64,000 nucleotides of DNA from Nocardia sp. CY41 (GCF_009829325.1 NZ_VUOS01000020.1:1-64000), one strand, 5' to 3'; shown: positions 40,172 through 49,823, numbered from the stretch's first letter. Notes: generated by a model not told the origin, from the sequence alone. A program made the numbers and translations.

Positions 40172-41437
40172 CTATCGCCCCGTTCCCGCGTGGACCACCG
40201 CGACCTCGTCGCCGCCCAGGTCGAACGCCTTGTGCAGCACCTTGACCGCCTCGTCCAACTCGGTGTCCTTGACCAGCACGGAGATCCGGATCTCGGAGGT
40301 GGAGATGAGATCGATGTTCACGCCCGCCTTGGCCAGCGCCTCACAGAAGGTGGCGGTGACGCCGGGGTGGCTCTTCATGCCCGCGCCCACGAGCGACACC
40401 TTGCCGATGTGGTCGTCGTAGAGCACCTGCGAGAAGCCGATGTCGGACTGGCGCTTGGTGAGCATCTCGACCGCGCGGGCGCCCTCGCTCTTCGGCAGCG
40501 TGAAGGTGATATCGGTCTTGCCGGTCTCGATCTTCGAGATGTTCTGCAGGACCATGTCGATGTTGATCTCGGCGTCGGCGACGGCGCGGAACACCTTGGC
40601 GGCGTAGCCCGGCTCGTCCGGCAGCCCGACCACGGTCACCTTGGCCTCGCTGCGGTCGTGCGCGACGCCGGTGAGGATTGCTTGCTCCAAGGGGATGTCC
40701 TCCATCGATCCGTAAACGTAGGTGCCCTGCTTGTCGGTGTAGGACGAGCGCACATGCACGGGCACGTTGTAGCGACGGGCGTATTCGACGCAGCGCAGCA
40801 TCAGCACCTTGGCCCCGCAGGCCGCCAGCTCCAGCATCTCCTCGTAGGAGACCTGCTCGAGCCGCTGCGCGTCGGGGACGATCCGCGGGTCGGCGGTGAA
40901 GACGCCGTCCACGTCGGTGTAGATCTCGCAGACGTCGGCCTGCAGCGCGGCCGCGAGCGCGACGGCCGTGGTGTCCGAACCGCCGCGGCCCAGCGTGGTG
41001 ACGTCCCTGCTGTCCTGGCTCACGCCCTGGAATCCGGCGACCAGCACGACGAGGCCCTCGTCGAGCGCGTCGCGGACGCGACCGGGGGTCACGTCGATGA
41101 TCTTCGCGTTGCCGTGCGCGCCGGTGGTGATCACACCCGCCTGCGAGCCGGTGAACGAGCGGGCCTCCGCGCCGAGAGAGTGGATGGCCATGGCGACCAG
41201 CGCGTTGGAGATGCGCTCCCCCGAGGTGAGCAGCATGTCCATCTCACGGGCGGGCGGCGACGGGGCCACCTGCTGTGCGAGGTCGAGCAGCTCGTCGGTG
41301 GTGTCACCCATGGCGGAGCAGACGACCACCACATCGTGGCCCTGCTTCTTGGTCTCCACGATCCGTTCAGCGACGCGCCGGATACGCTCGGCGGTCGCTA
41401 CCGAGGATCCTCCGTACTTCTGAACCACGAGAGCCAC
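40172..41437 (-). CDS. ask: aspartate kinase
   Basis: The 421-residue enzyme phosphorylates aspartate, the first step to lysine and threonine. It starts ALVVQKYGGSSVATAERIRR, keeps FQGVSQDSRDVTTLGRGGSD, and ends with two ACT domains (about 265-421) for feedback inhibition by lysine and threonine. GTG at 41437 is chosen because GGAGG lies eight bases upstream and the length then equals that of mycobacterial and corynebacterial orthologues; the longer frame adds 14 odd residues. In these genera an internal start also makes a separate beta subunit; that start is not resolved here. Confidence 0.95.
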   Translation of the reverse strand: MALVVQKYGGSSVATAERIRRVAERIVETKKQGHDVVVVCSAMGDTTDELLDLAQQVAPSPPAREMDMLLTSGERISNALVAMAIHSLGAEARSFTGSQAGVITTGAHGNAKIIDVTPGRVRDALDEGLVVLVAGFQGVSQDSRDVTTLGRGGSDTTAVALAAALQADVCEIYTDVDGVFTADPRIVPDAQRLEQVSYEEMLELAACGAKVLMLRCVEYARRYNVPVHVRSSYTDKQGTYVYGSMEDIPLEQAILTGVAHDRSEAKVTVVGLPDEPGYAAKVFRAVADAEINIDMVLQNISKIETGKTDITFTLPKSEGARAVEMLTKRQSDIGFSQVLYDDHIGKVSLVGAGMKSHPGVTATFCEALAKAGVNIDLISTSEIRISVLVKDTELDEAVKVLHKAFDLGGDEVAVVHAGTGR

Positions 41438-41600
41438 GACAGGGTCCTCCAAGATCGACAACAAACTGGTAACAGTCATTCAGGGTACCGGCCGGGGCCA
41501 GCGGTTTTGCCGCTACCTACCCGGCTTGTGGAAAAACCCACAACCGCATCGCATCCCGATCACCCGGCGCGGCCCCGCGCGGATGAGGGACGATGTGCGC

Positions 41601-42014
41601 ATGAAGAGCACGCTGCTCGAGGTGCGGACAGGCCACACCGAGGTGGTACAGGACATCACGCCGCAATGCGCGAACTTCGTGCGCTCGGCGGGCGGCGACG
41701 GGCTGCTGCACGTCTTCGTGCCGCACGCCACCGCGGGCATCGCGATCATGGAACTCGGCGCGCGCAGCGACGACGATCTGCTCGCCGCGCTGCGCGATCT
41801 GCTGCCCGCCGACGACCGGTGGCGGCACGCGCACGGGTCGCGCGGGCACGGGCGCTCGCACGTCATGCCCGCCCTGATCGCGCCGTACGCGACCGTCCCG
41901 GTGCTCGGCGGAGAGCTCGCCCTCGGCACCTGGCAGTCGATCGCGCTGGTCGATCTCAATGTCGACAACCCGGACCGCCAGGTGCGGCTGTCCTTCCTCA
42001 CCGACGCCGGCTGA
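41601..42014 (+). CDS. YjbQ-family protein (secondary thiamine-phosphate synthase-like)
   Basis: The 137-residue protein carries the UPF0047/YjbQ pattern: GLLHVFVPHATAGIAIMEL near the N-terminus, RHAHGSRGHGRSHVMPALI and LGTWQSIALVDLN near the C-terminus, with the conserved histidines. Some members weakly replace ThiE in E. coli, so thiamine-phosphate synthesis is possible but not the proven physiological role. The ATG at 41601 follows GAGGGA; two in-frame ATGs just upstream (41583, 41592) are alternatives. It is divergent from ask. Confidence 0.82.
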   Translation: MKSTLLEVRTGHTEVVQDITPQCANFVRSAGGDGLLHVFVPHATAGIAIMELGARSDDDLLAALRDLLPADDRWRHAHGSRGHGRSHVMPALIAPYATVPVLGGELALGTWQSIALVDLNVDNPDRQVRLSFLTDAG

Positions 42015-42059
42015 GCCGCCCTACCGGGTGGCCTCGCCCCGACGACCCGATCGCGCCGG

Positions 42060-42635
42060 TCAGGCCCGGGTGAACCAGCTGACCTGCACGCCGTTGCCGA
42101 AGGCGATGCGCTCGGCCGGCTGGAACAACGTCGGGCGGAACTCGCCCGTGAAGCTCGCCACCCCGGCCCCCGCGACGACCGGATAGCTCTTGATCACGAG
42201 TTCATCGATCTCCTCCAGCAGCGCGGCCGCGAACTTGCCGCCGCCCGCGAGCCAGATGTCCAAGCCGTCCCGCCGCTTCAGCTCGCGGACCAGTGCCACC
42301 GGATCGTGTTCGACCAATTCGACCGTTGGGTCATCGATGCGGCCGAGCGTGCTGGATGCCACGTACTGCTTCATGTGGGCGTACGGGCTGGTCACACCGA
42401 TGGCCAGGGCCGGTTCGTAGGTGCCGCGACCCATGATCAGCGTGTCGAACTTCTGATTGGGCGCGTCCACAGCGAGGCCGAAGTGCGGCCGTGCGTGCGT
42501 GGGCAGCGTCTCGGGGTACTCCGAGCGCAGCCAATCCGCCATGTCCTCGGCCACGGGATAGAAGTCGATCTCCCCGTTCGGCCCGGCGATATAGCCGTCG
42601 AGGGAAACGCCGACGAAATAGACAAGTTTCCGCAT
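42060..42635 (-). CDS. dihydrofolate reductase/RibD_C-family protein
   Basis: The 191-residue protein starts RKLVYFVGVSLDGYIAGPNG and has LIMGRGTYEPAL and DIWLAGGGKFAAALLEEIDE, the pattern of the RibD C-terminal/DHFR-like family. These NADPH-binding reductases include riboflavin pathway enzymes, but stand-alone copies like this have unknown substrates. The ATG is preceded by GGGGCGGT. It is convergent with the YjbQ gene, 45 bp apart. Confidence 0.82.
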   Translation of the reverse strand: MRKLVYFVGVSLDGYIAGPNGEIDFYPVAEDMADWLRSEYPETLPTHARPHFGLAVDAPNQKFDTLIMGRGTYEPALAIGVTSPYAHMKQYVASSTLGRIDDPTVELVEHDPVALVRELKRRDGLDIWLAGGGKFAAALLEEIDELVIKSYPVVAGAGVASFTGEFRPTLFQPAERIAFGNGVQVSWFTRA

Positions 42636-42838
42636 ACCGCCCCAATCAATTCACTCCAACTGCAGCGGTTTGAACATAGTACTACATCCGGAGTGGTGTC
42701 AAGGCTGTGCGAACCGGAACGGCAGCAGGCACTTGCCGAAGCCGAACAGCAGCCCGAACAGCGCGGATGAGCGACACAGATGCCACACAGCTGCCGAAGC
42801 GGTTGTGACGCGCACCACTGACGTTCGATAATGGGGCG

Positions 42839-43030
42839 ATGATCGCACATGTAGGAGATCGACTCTGCGTGCACGGACACGTGGTGGGAGAAGTGGATCA
42901 CCTGGCCGAGATCATCGAGGTCCGCGGACCGGAGGGGACGCCGCCCTACGTGGTGCGTTTCTCCGACGGTCACGAGTCGCTGGTGTATCCAGGGCCCGAC
43001 GCGATCGTCGAGCCCGCTACGTCGGAATGA
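42839..43030 (+). CDS. DUF1918-domain protein
   Basis: The 63-residue protein (VGDRLCVHGHVVGEVDHLAE, then VRFSDGHESLVYPGPDAIV) matches DUF1918, a small beta-barrel common in actinobacteria and of unknown function. GGGGCG precedes the ATG. It stands alone between divergent and convergent neighbours. Confidence 0.8.
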   Translation: MIAHVGDRLCVHGHVVGEVDHLAEIIEVRGPEGTPPYVVRFSDGHESLVYPGPDAIVEPATSE

Positions 43031-43114
43031 ACGTCGCGCCGGACCGAGCGCTGGACGGCCTCTCCTTCGCTCGGCCCGGCGCGCGCCGATGGCGAACCCG
43101 GTCCATCGCGCTGG

Positions 43115-43462
43115 TCAGGCGCGTCGCTTGACGCAGCGGGTCAGCGCCAAGGCCAGAATGCCCGCGATCAGTACCTTGCCCGCCGTCTCGATGATCGCGT
43201 TGACGTCCACGGCCGGGTGCCAGGTCAGCCGACCGTCGCGAAGCAGGTAAGCGCCGACCGGCTTGGCGCCGACGCCGAACGCCACGCCTTCACCGGAGCC
43301 CTCGCCCTCGGCGCCGTTCCCGGCACCACCGCCTCCGCCACCCCCGCCCCCGACCGAGGCGGCGGGAATGACTGTCGCCCCGCCGGATTCGTAGGGCTCG
43401 CCGTACACCCGGCGCACCGTGATCGCGTCCCGCGCCTGCGCCAGCAGTTCGGCGTATTTCAT
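43115..43462 (-). CDS. GerW/YtfJ-family protein
   Basis: The 115-residue protein starts MKYAELLAQARDAITVRRVYGEP and contains a (G)n hinge of about ten glycines (residues 39-47) followed by GEGVAFGVGAKPVGAYLLRDG and a C-terminal hydrophobic segment (VLIAGILALAL). This is the GerW family, named after a Bacillus spore-germination protein but widespread in non-sporulating actinobacteria. The glycine hinge is coded by a GC-only repeat that is prone to slippage. The shorter ATG at 43462 is chosen over the very long overlapping frame. Confidence 0.8.
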   Translation of the reverse strand: MKYAELLAQARDAITVRRVYGEPYESGGATVIPAASVGGGGGGGGGAGNGAEGEGSGEGVAFGVGAKPVGAYLLRDGRLTWHPAVDVNAIIETAGKVLIAGILALALTRCVKRRA

Positions 43463-43714
43463 GACACACTCCCGCCCGTACCGACGGCGCCGGATACCGG
43501 CGCCCATTCGGATTCGATGGTAGGCGCGCGGACCCCGGCCGCGCCCATCCTTCCCAACGGAAGTTGTTCCCCGAGTCGCCGATCGCCGATCTCGAGCAGA
43601 TAACGGCACGTTATCCGGGTAACCGAGATGTGGTCTGGCACAGTCAGGTTGACGAATCGGACAAAACGCGGAGACAATCGGCCGACTTGTCCATCCGGGG
43701 GTCGGAGGTATGCC

Positions 43715-44173
43715 ATGCGCACCAAAACGGATATCCGATTCTTCGTCGACACCGATCCCGATCAGGTCATGGACGCGCTGACGGACGTCGAATCGCTTCC
43801 GGAATGGTCGTCCTCCTACAGCGACGTCCGGGTCGCGACCCGCGACGCACGGCGCAGGCCGCGGCGGGTGTTCCTCAAGGCGGAGCTGCTCGGCAGCTCG
43901 GATCTGCAAGTGCTGGAATACGATTGGACCGACGACCGGTCTTCCTGGATCGTCGCCGACAGCACCAGGGGCGTGCGCGGTGGCGGGTTCTTCGAGGTGT
44001 CCGACAGCGTCGAAGGCACGCACGTCTGGTACCACGTCGAGCTCTATCTGCCCCTCCCGGTGCCCGGATTTCTGCTCAAACGCACTTTTCGCAAGGCCAA
44101 CGAGGTGGTCGTGGAGTGCTTCATAGATTTCGCCGAGCGGTTCCCCGAAACGGAGACCTATCAACCCGTATAG
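43715..44173 (+). CDS. SRPBCC-family (START-like) protein
   Basis: The 152-residue protein starts TKTDIRFFVDTDPDQVMDAL and has the DVESLPEWSSSYSDVRV segment of polyketide cyclase/coenzyme Q-binding START-like proteins, which hold hydrophobic ligands in a deep cavity. The late helix KANEVVVECFIDFAERF fits the fold. CGGAGG lies six bases before the ATG, which decides against the longer frame. Ligand unknown. Confidence 0.8.
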   Translation: MRTKTDIRFFVDTDPDQVMDALTDVESLPEWSSSYSDVRVATRDARRRPRRVFLKAELLGSSDLQVLEYDWTDDRSSWIVADSTRGVRGGGFFEVSDSVEGTHVWYHVELYLPLPVPGFLLKRTFRKANEVVVECFIDFAERFPETETYQPV

Positions 44174-44257
44174 CCGGACGGCTGCGCTCTGCGCGAAATC
44201 GGCTGCCGGACGAGCAGCGAACCGGCGCGGAATCGAGCGGGGTGCGACGATGAGCGC

Positions 44258-45469
44258 ATGATCGGTTCCAAACGAGTGCGGTTCCAGCCGATGGCCGAAG
44301 GCGCGTCGGTGACCCAACTCGAGCTGTTCTTCGACCTTGTGCTCGTCTTCGCGTTCACCACGGTCGCCGGTTTGGCCGCGGGAGAAACCAGCGCGAAGAA
44401 CATGCTGCGCGCGCTGCTGGTGCTCGCGGTGATGTGGTGGTTGTGGATCGCCTATTCCTGGCTGGGCAACGTGGTGCGCGCCGACGAAGGCATCGCGCGG
44501 GTGGGGATGTTCGCCGCCATGGGCGGCGCTTTCCTCGCCGCGCTCACCATCCCGGAGGCCTTCGAGGACCTGCGCGGCGGATGGTTCGGCCCGCTGGTGT
44601 TCGCCATCGCCTACCTGATCGTGCGCTTGGTGCACCTGGGGATGTTCTGGCTGGCCAGTTCGGAGGATCCGCAATTGCGCGGCCAGTTGCTGCGCTGGGC
44701 GCTCGGTTCGATCACCCTCGGCACCTCGCTGCTGGTGGTCGCCGCGCTGACCACCGGGCGGGTGCAGATCGCGCTGTGGATCGCGGCGATCGCGGGCGAT
44801 TATCTCTGGACACTGTTCGCGGGCACGGATTGGCGCTTGAACTCGGCCACCCATTTCGTCGAGCGGTATGGGCTGATCATCATCGTCGCGCTCGGTGAAT
44901 CGATCGTCTCGATCGGTATCGGCGTGGCCGGCCTGCCGATCTCCTGGCCGATCGCGCTCGGCTCACTGCTCGGCCTCGCGATCTCCGGCCTGCTGTGGTG
45001 GGCGTATTTCGACGTCGCCGCCTTGGCGGTGGAGCACGAACTCGTCCACGCCGAAGGCAGGCGGCAGATCAAGATCGCGCAAGCTTGCTACACGTTCTGG
45101 CATTTCCCGATGATCGTGGGGATCATCGCGCTGTCACTGGGGCTGAAGAAGGTGCTCTACTACGTCGGGGACTCCTCCCACCACACCCTGAAGGACGCGT
45201 TGTACGGCATTCCGCTCTACGCCCTCTACGGCGGCGTCGTGCTGTATCTGATCGCCCTGGTGGGGTTCAAGCACTACGCCACGCGCACCGTCACGGTGCC
45301 CCGCGTGGTCGCCGTGGCAGTGCTGCTGGCGCTGGTCCCGGTGGCCTGCGCCCTGCCCGCACTGGCCTCGCTGGCCCTGCTGTGCGGCGTCTTGCTCGCG
45401 CTGATCGCCTGGGAGACCGTGCGTTTGGCGCAGCCGCGAGACGCCATCAGGCACGCGGTACCCGAGTGA
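44258..45469 (+). CDS. low temperature requirement protein A (LtrA)
   Basis: The 403-residue membrane protein has about ten to twelve hydrophobic segments and the LtrA pattern: VTQLELFFDLVLVFAFTTVAG, FVERYGLIIIVALGESIVSIG and WAYFDVAALAVEHEL. LtrA was first linked to growth of Listeria at low temperature; its transport activity is not established. Its 3' end overlaps the convergent membrane-protein gene by 23 bases. Confidence 0.85.
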   Translation: MIGSKRVRFQPMAEGASVTQLELFFDLVLVFAFTTVAGLAAGETSAKNMLRALLVLAVMWWLWIAYSWLGNVVRADEGIARVGMFAAMGGAFLAALTIPEAFEDLRGGWFGPLVFAIAYLIVRLVHLGMFWLASSEDPQLRGQLLRWALGSITLGTSLLVVAALTTGRVQIALWIAAIAGDYLWTLFAGTDWRLNSATHFVERYGLIIIVALGESIVSIGIGVAGLPISWPIALGSLLGLAISGLLWWAYFDVAALAVEHELVHAEGRRQIKIAQACYTFWHFPMIVGIIALSLGLKKVLYYVGDSSHHTLKDALYGIPLYALYGGVVLYLIALVGFKHYATRTVTVPRVVAVAVLLALVPVACALPALASLALLCGVLLALIAWETVRLAQPRDAIRHAVPE

Positions 45470-46322
45470 TGCGATGCCGCACGCCGTCCGCGCCGGTGGT
45501 GGGCCCGTACGCCGACGGCGGCACCCGGACGCCGTCGCGGACCGCGTCGCGGATCTGATCGATGTTCTCCCGCAGCATGTCGGCGACGAGTTCGTCGGTG
45601 CGCGGATCCTCCAGCACCTGGAACACGATGCGGAACGTGGTGTCGGCGATCAACCGGATGATCTCGTCGTGGAACGGGATGTAGCGCACCCGTCCCGCCT
45701 GCGGGTCCTTCTTGATCAGCTCGAGGATCATCTCGTCCAGCTCGGCGCGGTTCTCCTCCAGGGCGGCCGCGATGTTGCGGGTGTAGTGCCCCGTGCGCAG
45801 CACCTCCGCCACCTCGTCCATCACCGCGATGGTCATCGGGCGGCGGATGGTGTCCACGATGGTCGCCACGAACCGGTTCACCACCGCGGCCGTCACCCGG
45901 TCGCCGAACACGCGATCGGCCACCCGGGCGAGCCGGACGCCGATCACCACGATCCGCAGCAACCGGAAACCGCGGAAGAACGGGCTGGTCACCGGGATCA
46001 TGCCGAGGACCTCGTACCAGTAGATCAACGGGAACGTCCACGGCCAGCCCGCGCGGTGCCAGCGCCACAGGAACTCGACCGCGAACACCCCGCACAACGT
46101 CCAGTCGACGACCACGACCACGTGATAGGTGTGCCCGGACACCGGGAAGAAGGTGATCCACGCGACCAGCGCCACGGAGACGACGGCCAGCGCCAGCATT
46201 ACGAAATCGGTCCACAACATCGGCGGCTTGCGCGGATAATCTTGCTGCTCCGGCGTTTCCCGCAGACCGTAGCGCTCGACGGCGGAGTTCTCGATGCCCG
46301 AGTGAGGAGTGGGAGCGGACAC
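45447..46322 (-). CDS. voltage-sensor-like membrane protein lacking a pore
   Basis: The 291-residue protein has four hydrophobic segments (about 37-57, 66-86, 98-112, 118-140), of which the last (FRGFRLLRIVVIGVRLARVA) carries arginines every third or fourth residue, the hallmark of an S4 voltage sensor. No S5, selectivity filter or S6 follows; the remainder is a helical cytoplasmic domain (AVMDEVAEVLRTGHYTRNIA, EENRAELDEMILELIKKDPQ). Similar actinobacterial proteins are annotated as ion transporters. It could be a proton channel or voltage-coupled regulator; that is inference. Confidence 0.7.
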   Translation of the reverse strand: MSAPTPHSGIENSAVERYGLRETPEQQDYPRKPPMLWTDFVMLALAVVSVALVAWITFFPVSGHTYHVVVVVDWTLCGVFAVEFLWRWHRAGWPWTFPLIYWYEVLGMIPVTSPFFRGFRLLRIVVIGVRLARVADRVFGDRVTAAVVNRFVATIVDTIRRPMTIAVMDEVAEVLRTGHYTRNIAAALEENRAELDEMILELIKKDPQAGRVRYIPFHDEIIRLIADTTFRIVFQVLEDPRTDELVADMLRENIDQIRDAVRDGVRVPPSAYGPTTGADGVRHRITRVPRA

Positions 46323-46446
46323 TGCGGATCCCTTCGACGCCGAACGGTGCCGCCGACATTAGTACGCGGAAAGCACGCTCGGCACAGTTGGCGATACCCT
46401 GGGAACCGCGCCGGACGGGCGAACGCTCCACCCCGCGCGGGCGTGC

Positions 46447-48066
46447 TCAGCGACCGCCGCGAACGATCGCCTCGATATTGCGTTCGGCCAGCGCGGCGAT
46501 GGTCAGCGAGGGATTCACCGTGCCGGTGCTGCCCGGTATCGCGGCGCCGTCCATGACGTAGAGGCCGGGGTGACCGTGCACCCGGCCGTAGCCGTCGGTC
46601 GCCCGCCCCAGCACGGCTCCGCCCAGCGGATGCGCGGTGAACAGCGCGTTCGCGTCGTAGCCGAGGGCGCTGTACTCGACGAGCGCGTCCGCTCGTTCGG
46701 CGATCCGGTGGTCGACCGCGCGGGCCGCCGCCACCGTGTCGTCCCGATTCTGGACCGACCAGGTCAGCCCGACCCGATTGGTCGCCCGGTCGTAGCCGAA
46801 CCGGGTGCGGGTCGAGTCGAGCACCATGCCGAGCGAGGCGAGCGCGCCGGTCTCGAACGGGATGCCAGGGATGTACCAGCTCTCCAGGGTGAGCGGCACG
46901 TCGGACTCGTGGAAGATCCGGCTCGCGCTCGGCACGCCTTGGCCGTGACCGGCCAGCGCGCTGGCGCCGCGGGCGAGCACCACGTCGCCGTTGGTGCCCC
47001 AGCCGTCGCCGACGTGTTCGTTCAGGTTCGGCAGCGCGCCGGTGGCCTGCGCGCGAACCAGCAGTTCGGAGGTACCGATCGACCCCGCCCCGAGGAAGAG
47101 ACGATCACAGGTGAGGGTGCGGGTGGACAGCACGTCACCGGTCGGCGCCAGCTTCGTCACGGTGACCGCGTAGCGGCCGCCGGATTCCTGCGCGATGGCG
47201 TCGACCCGGTGGCCGGGGAAGATCCCGCACCGGCCGGTGCCCTGCGCGTACGCCAGGTAATTCTGGTTCAGGTCGAACTTGGCGCCGTTGGAATTGCCCA
47301 GATTGCTGCGGGCCGCCGTGGCGGAAGCCCTGGTGGCGCCGGCGAGCTCGGCGCGCAGGATGTCCCAGTTGAAGATCGAGTCGTTCGCCTGGGGCTCGTA
47401 GCCGGCCTTGCGCACCTGATCGTCCCAGGCGCGCGAGTGCGCGAACGGTGAGGAGTTATAGATGTCCGCGGGCATCGGGCTCAACCGCAGCATCTCCCGC
47501 ACCCGCGGGTAGTAGACGCGCTCCATCTCGCCGTAGTCGACGGTGCCGCCGAAGACGTGGTCGAAGAAGCGGCGCTGCGGGGCGATCATCGTTCCGCTGA
47601 AGATCACCGAGCCGCCGCCGACGGCGGCCGCGCGCCAGACGTCGATGCCCGGATATTCGGTGCAGTCCAGCACGCCGCCGAAACTGGCGAAACGCATGGG
47701 CACCTTGGTGACGCCGGTGAAGTGCGTGCGGTGCCAGAAGCCGCGGCCGTCGGGCAGGTCGTCGCCGGTGAAGATCTCCCGCCACGGGTCGTTCGGCCAG
47801 CGGGAACCGCGTTCCAGCACGGTGGTGGGGATTCCGGCCTCGGCCAGGCGCAACGCGGACACCGCGGCGCCGAAGCCGGAGCCGACGACGATCGCGGGCG
47901 AATGCCCCGGCGGGTCGGGAATGGGGGCGAAGATCTCCGGCACCCAGGCGCGGAACAGGGCCTCCCACATCGGGTCGGCGGACGCCACACTCGTCCCCGC
48001 CATCGTTCCCACAGCACCGAGCAGGGCGGCCGTGCCCGCCGCCTTGAACAAGGCACGTCTACGCAC
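46447..48066 (-). CDS. choD: cholesterol oxidase (GMC-type, Tat-exported)
   Basis: The 539-residue flavoenzyme starts with MRRRALFKAAGTAALLGAVG, a twin-arginine-like signal with cleavage near ASA. It has an FAD motif IVVGSGFGAAVSALRLAEAG, GGVLDCTEYP and GGGSVIFSGTMIAPQRRFFD, and the C-terminal active-site HPLGGAVLG followed by NPSLTIAALAER. These are the features of class I (noncovalent FAD) cholesterol oxidases, which oxidise and isomerise cholesterol to cholest-4-en-3-one. Other sterols are possible substrates. Nocardia and Rhodococcus are classical sources of this enzyme. Confidence 0.88.
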   Translation of the reverse strand: MRRRALFKAAGTAALLGAVGTMAGTSVASADPMWEALFRAWVPEIFAPIPDPPGHSPAIVVGSGFGAAVSALRLAEAGIPTTVLERGSRWPNDPWREIFTGDDLPDGRGFWHRTHFTGVTKVPMRFASFGGVLDCTEYPGIDVWRAAAVGGGSVIFSGTMIAPQRRFFDHVFGGTVDYGEMERVYYPRVREMLRLSPMPADIYNSSPFAHSRAWDDQVRKAGYEPQANDSIFNWDILRAELAGATRASATAARSNLGNSNGAKFDLNQNYLAYAQGTGRCGIFPGHRVDAIAQESGGRYAVTVTKLAPTGDVLSTRTLTCDRLFLGAGSIGTSELLVRAQATGALPNLNEHVGDGWGTNGDVVLARGASALAGHGQGVPSASRIFHESDVPLTLESWYIPGIPFETGALASLGMVLDSTRTRFGYDRATNRVGLTWSVQNRDDTVAAARAVDHRIAERADALVEYSALGYDANALFTAHPLGGAVLGRATDGYGRVHGHPGLYVMDGAAIPGSTGTVNPSLTIAALAERNIEAIVRGGR

Positions 48067-48142
48067 CGGTCACCTTCCATCATCAGGCTTAGCGTGCGCA
48101 GATTACCGGTATTCCCGAATTGTGAACAGATATCCGTTTTCG

Positions 48143-49753
48143 CTATCGCCCGAACGGCAGCTCGTCGAGGCGGCACGTCGCCCCGGGGGCCGGTAGCTGC
48201 AGATCGACGAGATAACGCTCGCGCAGTTTCCGGGTGCATTCGCCGAGCGGGGTGTGCCCGTACCCGTCCTCCACGACGACCAACCGGGCGTTCACCAGTT
48301 CCTGCTGCGCGCGCCGCGCGGCGCCGAGCGGGGTGGCCGGGTCGAATCGGTTGTTGACCAACAGAGCCGGGGTGTCCGACCGCAGGATCCACGGCCCGGT
48401 GTACCGCTGCGCGTACCCCTCGGGCGGTGCGGGCCAGAACGCGCACGGTTGACGCAGCGCCAACCAGAACGCGCCGTACGTGGGACTGACGCCCGCCAGA
48501 TCCGCTGCCATGGAGGTCCATTGACCGGGATCGCGTGGAAAGGCGTTGTCGGCACAGGAGATCGCGGTATAGGAGTCGAGAAAGTCGTCCGGTTGCGCGG
48601 TGGCCGAGAAGATCTCACCCACCACGTCAGGGTTGCCCGCCGGTCCGCGCTCCAGTTCGGCCAGCAGTTGGGCCAGGGCGGGCCAGCCCCGTTCGGGGTC
48701 GTACAGCAACAGCGCATGCGACGACAGCACCTCGGCGTAGGTGACCGTCCGCGTCCGACCCCCGGACCCCACCACCAGGGGTGCCTCGCGAAGACGTTGC
48801 AGCACAGCGTCATTGCGCGCGCGGAGATCGACGGGGCGGGCGGGTTCGCCCGCGCCTGCGCCCAGGACGGCCTCGCTCCGCGTCGCGAAGGCGCAGCGCT
48901 CCGGGCCCGCGTCCGCGCACAGCCGCAGGAATTCACCGAGTACCTCCTCGGTGCCCGCCGCGGTGTCCGCGACAACGCTTCGCGTGTCGTTGGTGTACGC
49001 GTCCGGGTCGATCATCGACACCAAATGCAAGGCGCGCACCCGGTCGCCGAACAGCGCGCCGTACACCTGGCCCAGGTAGCTCGCGTAGGAACCGCCTTCA
49101 TAGGTGAGCTGCTCATCACCGACGGCCCGGCGCAGCAGGTCCAGGTCGCGCGCCGCGTCGACGGTGGTCAGGTGCCCCAGCAGCACGCCGCCGTGCGCCG
49201 CGCAACCGGCGGCGAGTTCGCGGCTCGCCGCCTCGGCCGCCCGCTCCTGTCCGGGATTCGCCGCTGCGAGCCACGTGCCGGACCAGAACCGGCGCTGCTG
49301 CTCGGCGTCCGCGAAACACCGCACCTGTCCGCTGCGGCCGACCCCGCGCTGGTCGAAGGTGATCACGTCGAACCGGCGGGCCAATTCGCCGCCGACCAGT
49401 TCTCCCTCCGCCGCCCAGCGCAGTCCCGACCCCCCGGGACCGCCGACGGCGGAGAAGAGGGTGCCGATCCGCCGTTGCGGGTCGGTGGCCTGCTGACGCA
49501 CCACCGCCAGTCCGAGGGTCGGCCCGTCCGGGTGCGCGTAATCCACGGGGACCTGCGCGGTCGCGCAGTGGAATCGGCTCAGGCTCGGGTCCGCGCACGG
49601 CGCCCAGTCCAGCCGCGGCGTCGGCGCGGCGTCGGCTTGCGCGACCAGCTCCGCGACCGCGGACTCGTGTCGGCTCGGCGGTCCGCCGCAGCCGGTCAGC
49701 ACGGGCAGGAGCGCGGCGGCGATGACGATCTTCCAGCTGGGCACGGCACTCAT
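48143..49753 (-). CDS. lipoprotein alpha/beta hydrolase with TAP-like C-terminal domain
   Basis: The 536-residue protein has a lipobox (LLPVLTGC, Cys22) and an alpha/beta hydrolase domain: oxyanion AVGGPGGSG, DQRGVGRSG and nucleophile elbow YEGGSYASYLG. The C-terminal TAP-like domain has DPATPL and the catalytic His in EDGYGHTPLG. A cysteine-rich N-terminal DWAPCADPSLSRFHCATAQV is typical of tripeptidyl aminopeptidase/CaeA-like esterases of mycolata. It acts outside the membrane on peptides or esters. It is 76 bases downstream-facing from choD on the same strand. Confidence 0.85.
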   Translation of the reverse strand: MSAVPSWKIVIAAALLPVLTGCGGPPSRHESAVAELVAQADAAPTPRLDWAPCADPSLSRFHCATAQVPVDYAHPDGPTLGLAVVRQQATDPQRRIGTLFSAVGGPGGSGLRWAAEGELVGGELARRFDVITFDQRGVGRSGQVRCFADAEQQRRFWSGTWLAAANPGQERAAEAASRELAAGCAAHGGVLLGHLTTVDAARDLDLLRRAVGDEQLTYEGGSYASYLGQVYGALFGDRVRALHLVSMIDPDAYTNDTRSVVADTAAGTEEVLGEFLRLCADAGPERCAFATRSEAVLGAGAGEPARPVDLRARNDAVLQRLREAPLVVGSGGRTRTVTYAEVLSSHALLLYDPERGWPALAQLLAELERGPAGNPDVVGEIFSATAQPDDFLDSYTAISCADNAFPRDPGQWTSMAADLAGVSPTYGAFWLALRQPCAFWPAPPEGYAQRYTGPWILRSDTPALLVNNRFDPATPLGAARRAQQELVNARLVVVEDGYGHTPLGECTRKLRERYLVDLQLPAPGATCRLDELPFGR

Positions 49754-49823
49754 CCTGCGGCCCGCGCGGGGCGGCCGTCGTCACCCTGAGGACTGACATC
49801 CGACCCTGAGATTCCCCGCAGCA

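Noticed and set aside
38999..42073. 1024-codon plus-strand frame opposite asd and ask
   Set aside because: Shadow created by high GC in third positions of the real genes; no start signal or domain.
43330..43360. GC-only repeat in the GerW-like gene as a CRISPR or satellite repeat
   Set aside because: It is a short run of glycine codons inside a coding frame.
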